DNA of 5,852 bases from Rhizobacter sp. (GTDB lineage Bacteria > Pseudomonadota > Gammaproteobacteria > Burkholderiales > Burkholderiaceae_C), in assembly GCA_025359585.1 (NCBI GenBank), contig JANYFX010000399.1, positions 1 to 5,852 on the forward strand, given 5' to 3'. Both the position numbers and the translations under genes were made by a program. Within the stretch, counting starts at the first letter, position 1. Every line of letters begins with the position of its first letter. Shown here in pieces: positions 5,468-5,852 of the stretch. The notes below the pieces were generated by a model. It was not told the DNA's origin. It did no database searches and saw only the letters and a program-made list of their open reading frames with translations.

Positions 5468-5852
5468 ATGAACACGCACGACAAAACGGTTTCGGTCTGG
5501 GCTCACCACGGGGCCGGCTGCGTCTGTGGCCTCATGCCCGGCCGCCGGCTTTTCAGCGGTGCGCTGCTGGCCGCGGGTGCGAGTGCGGCGCTGCCCGCGC
5601 TGGCGCGCGAAGGGGTCGAGGTGGGCAAGAAGTCGATCTTCACCGGTGTGGTGTCGGCCGACCAGATCGAGCAGGCGGCCACCCAGCAGTACGTGCAGAT
5701 GCAGCGCCAGTACGCACAGCAGCGCGCGCTCGCGCCCGACGACCACCCGCAGTTGCTGCGGCTGCGCGCCATCGCGAAGCGGCTCATTCCGTACACCTAC
5801 GAATGGAACGAACGGGCGCGCCAGTGGAAGTGGGAAGTCAACCTGATCGGCA
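5468..5852 (+). CDS. M48-family metalloprotease, N-terminal part (cut by window end)
   Basis: A frame open from the ATG at 5468 to the last base of the window gives 128 codons without a stop. Residues after about 65 match the N-terminus of periplasmic M48 (Ste24-like; BepA/LoiP-type) peptidases: EQAATQQYVQMQRQYAQQRAL, DDHPQLLRLRAIAKRLIPYT and a segment ending WKWEVNLIG, which precedes the metal-site domain in this family. The HExxH zinc motif lies beyond the window. Residues 25-48 read as an export signal, GRRLFSGALLAAGASAALPALA, with a twin arginine and an ALA cleavage site; this may be a Tat-type or ordinary Sec signal. Before it sits a 24-residue extension with Cys18-Val-Cys20. If translation instead starts at Met23 (5534), the signal peptide would begin directly. 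Neither start has a clear Shine-Dalgarno. Expected role: degradation or refolding of misassembled envelope proteins. Confidence 0.85.
   Translation, partial: MNTHDKTVSVWAHHGAGCVCGLMPGRRLFSGALLAAGASAALPALAREGVEVGKKSIFTGVVSADQIEQAATQQYVQMQRQYAQQRALAPDDHPQLLRLRAIAKRLIPYTYEWNERARQWKWEVNLIG

Noticed and set aside
3838..5484. Open frame of 548 codons on the minus strand antisense to the AmpG-like gene
   Set aside because: The translation is dominated by Arg, His, Glu, Gln and Ala with no recognisable domain, as expected for the antisense of a high-GC gene. The plus-strand frame is a clear transporter with 12 or more helices and family motifs.
5526..5846. Plus-strand frame of 106 codons near the right edge
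   Set aside because: It is an Arg/Ser/Cys-rich shadow. The correct frame begins at 5468, has M48 family sequence, and runs off the window without a stop.
1..5852. Mobile element, CRISPR array, tRNA or defence system
   Set aside because: No transposase or integrase motif, direct-repeat array, tRNA cloverleaf, terminal repeats or abrupt composition change was seen. Gene content and codon use are uniform across the window.

Overview
This is a high-GC bacterial chromosomal window. GC ending codons dominate, and I judge the G+C content by eye at roughly two thirds. The gene set (a TRAP solute-binding protein, an ECF sigma/anti-sigma pair of the type with a long periplasmic domain, an AmpG-like transporter and an M48 peptidase with a Burkholderiales-like N-terminus) suggests a betaproteobacterium, probably of order Burkholderiales (Comamonadaceae or the Rubrivivax/Leptothrix group). 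That is inference from protein flavour and codon use; no rRNA or other definitive marker is present.

Layout: seven genes are supported. On the minus strand are (i) a TRAP transporter DctP-type periplasmic binding protein (1-990), with its own well-formed sigma-70 promoter and a strong ribosome binding site, and (ii) a two-gene unit read leftwards: a flavin reductase-like protein (1865-2374) followed 14 nt later by a TRIC/UPF0126 membrane protein (1182-1850). Diverging from the flavin reductase across a 98-nt gap are, on the plus strand, an ECF sigma factor (2473-3012, GTG start) and its single-pass membrane anti-sigma factor (3033-3863). These are followed by an AmpG-like permease of the major facilitator superfamily (3910-5427) and the first 128 codons of an M48-family metalloprotease (5468 to the window end), which is cut by the window edge.

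How they may work together: the sigma/anti-sigma pair is a classical envelope-to-transcription signalling module, and the two genes after it both act on the envelope (muropeptide-type import; periplasmic protein quality control). Co-regulation is possible but not shown. The flavin reductase, TRIC protein and TRAP binding protein look like independent housekeeping or uptake functions. Non-coding space is short; every gap is under 200 nt.

No mobile elements, CRISPR arrays, tRNA/rRNA genes or long repeats were seen. I do not see a previously undescribed system here. The points worth a second look are regulatory: paired GAAY-N4-ATTC dyads at the TRAP promoter, several genes whose start codon lies exactly six bases after a -10-like hexamer (suggesting leaderless transcripts), a possible autoregulatory ECF promoter, and an anti-sigma factor without zinc-finger cysteines.
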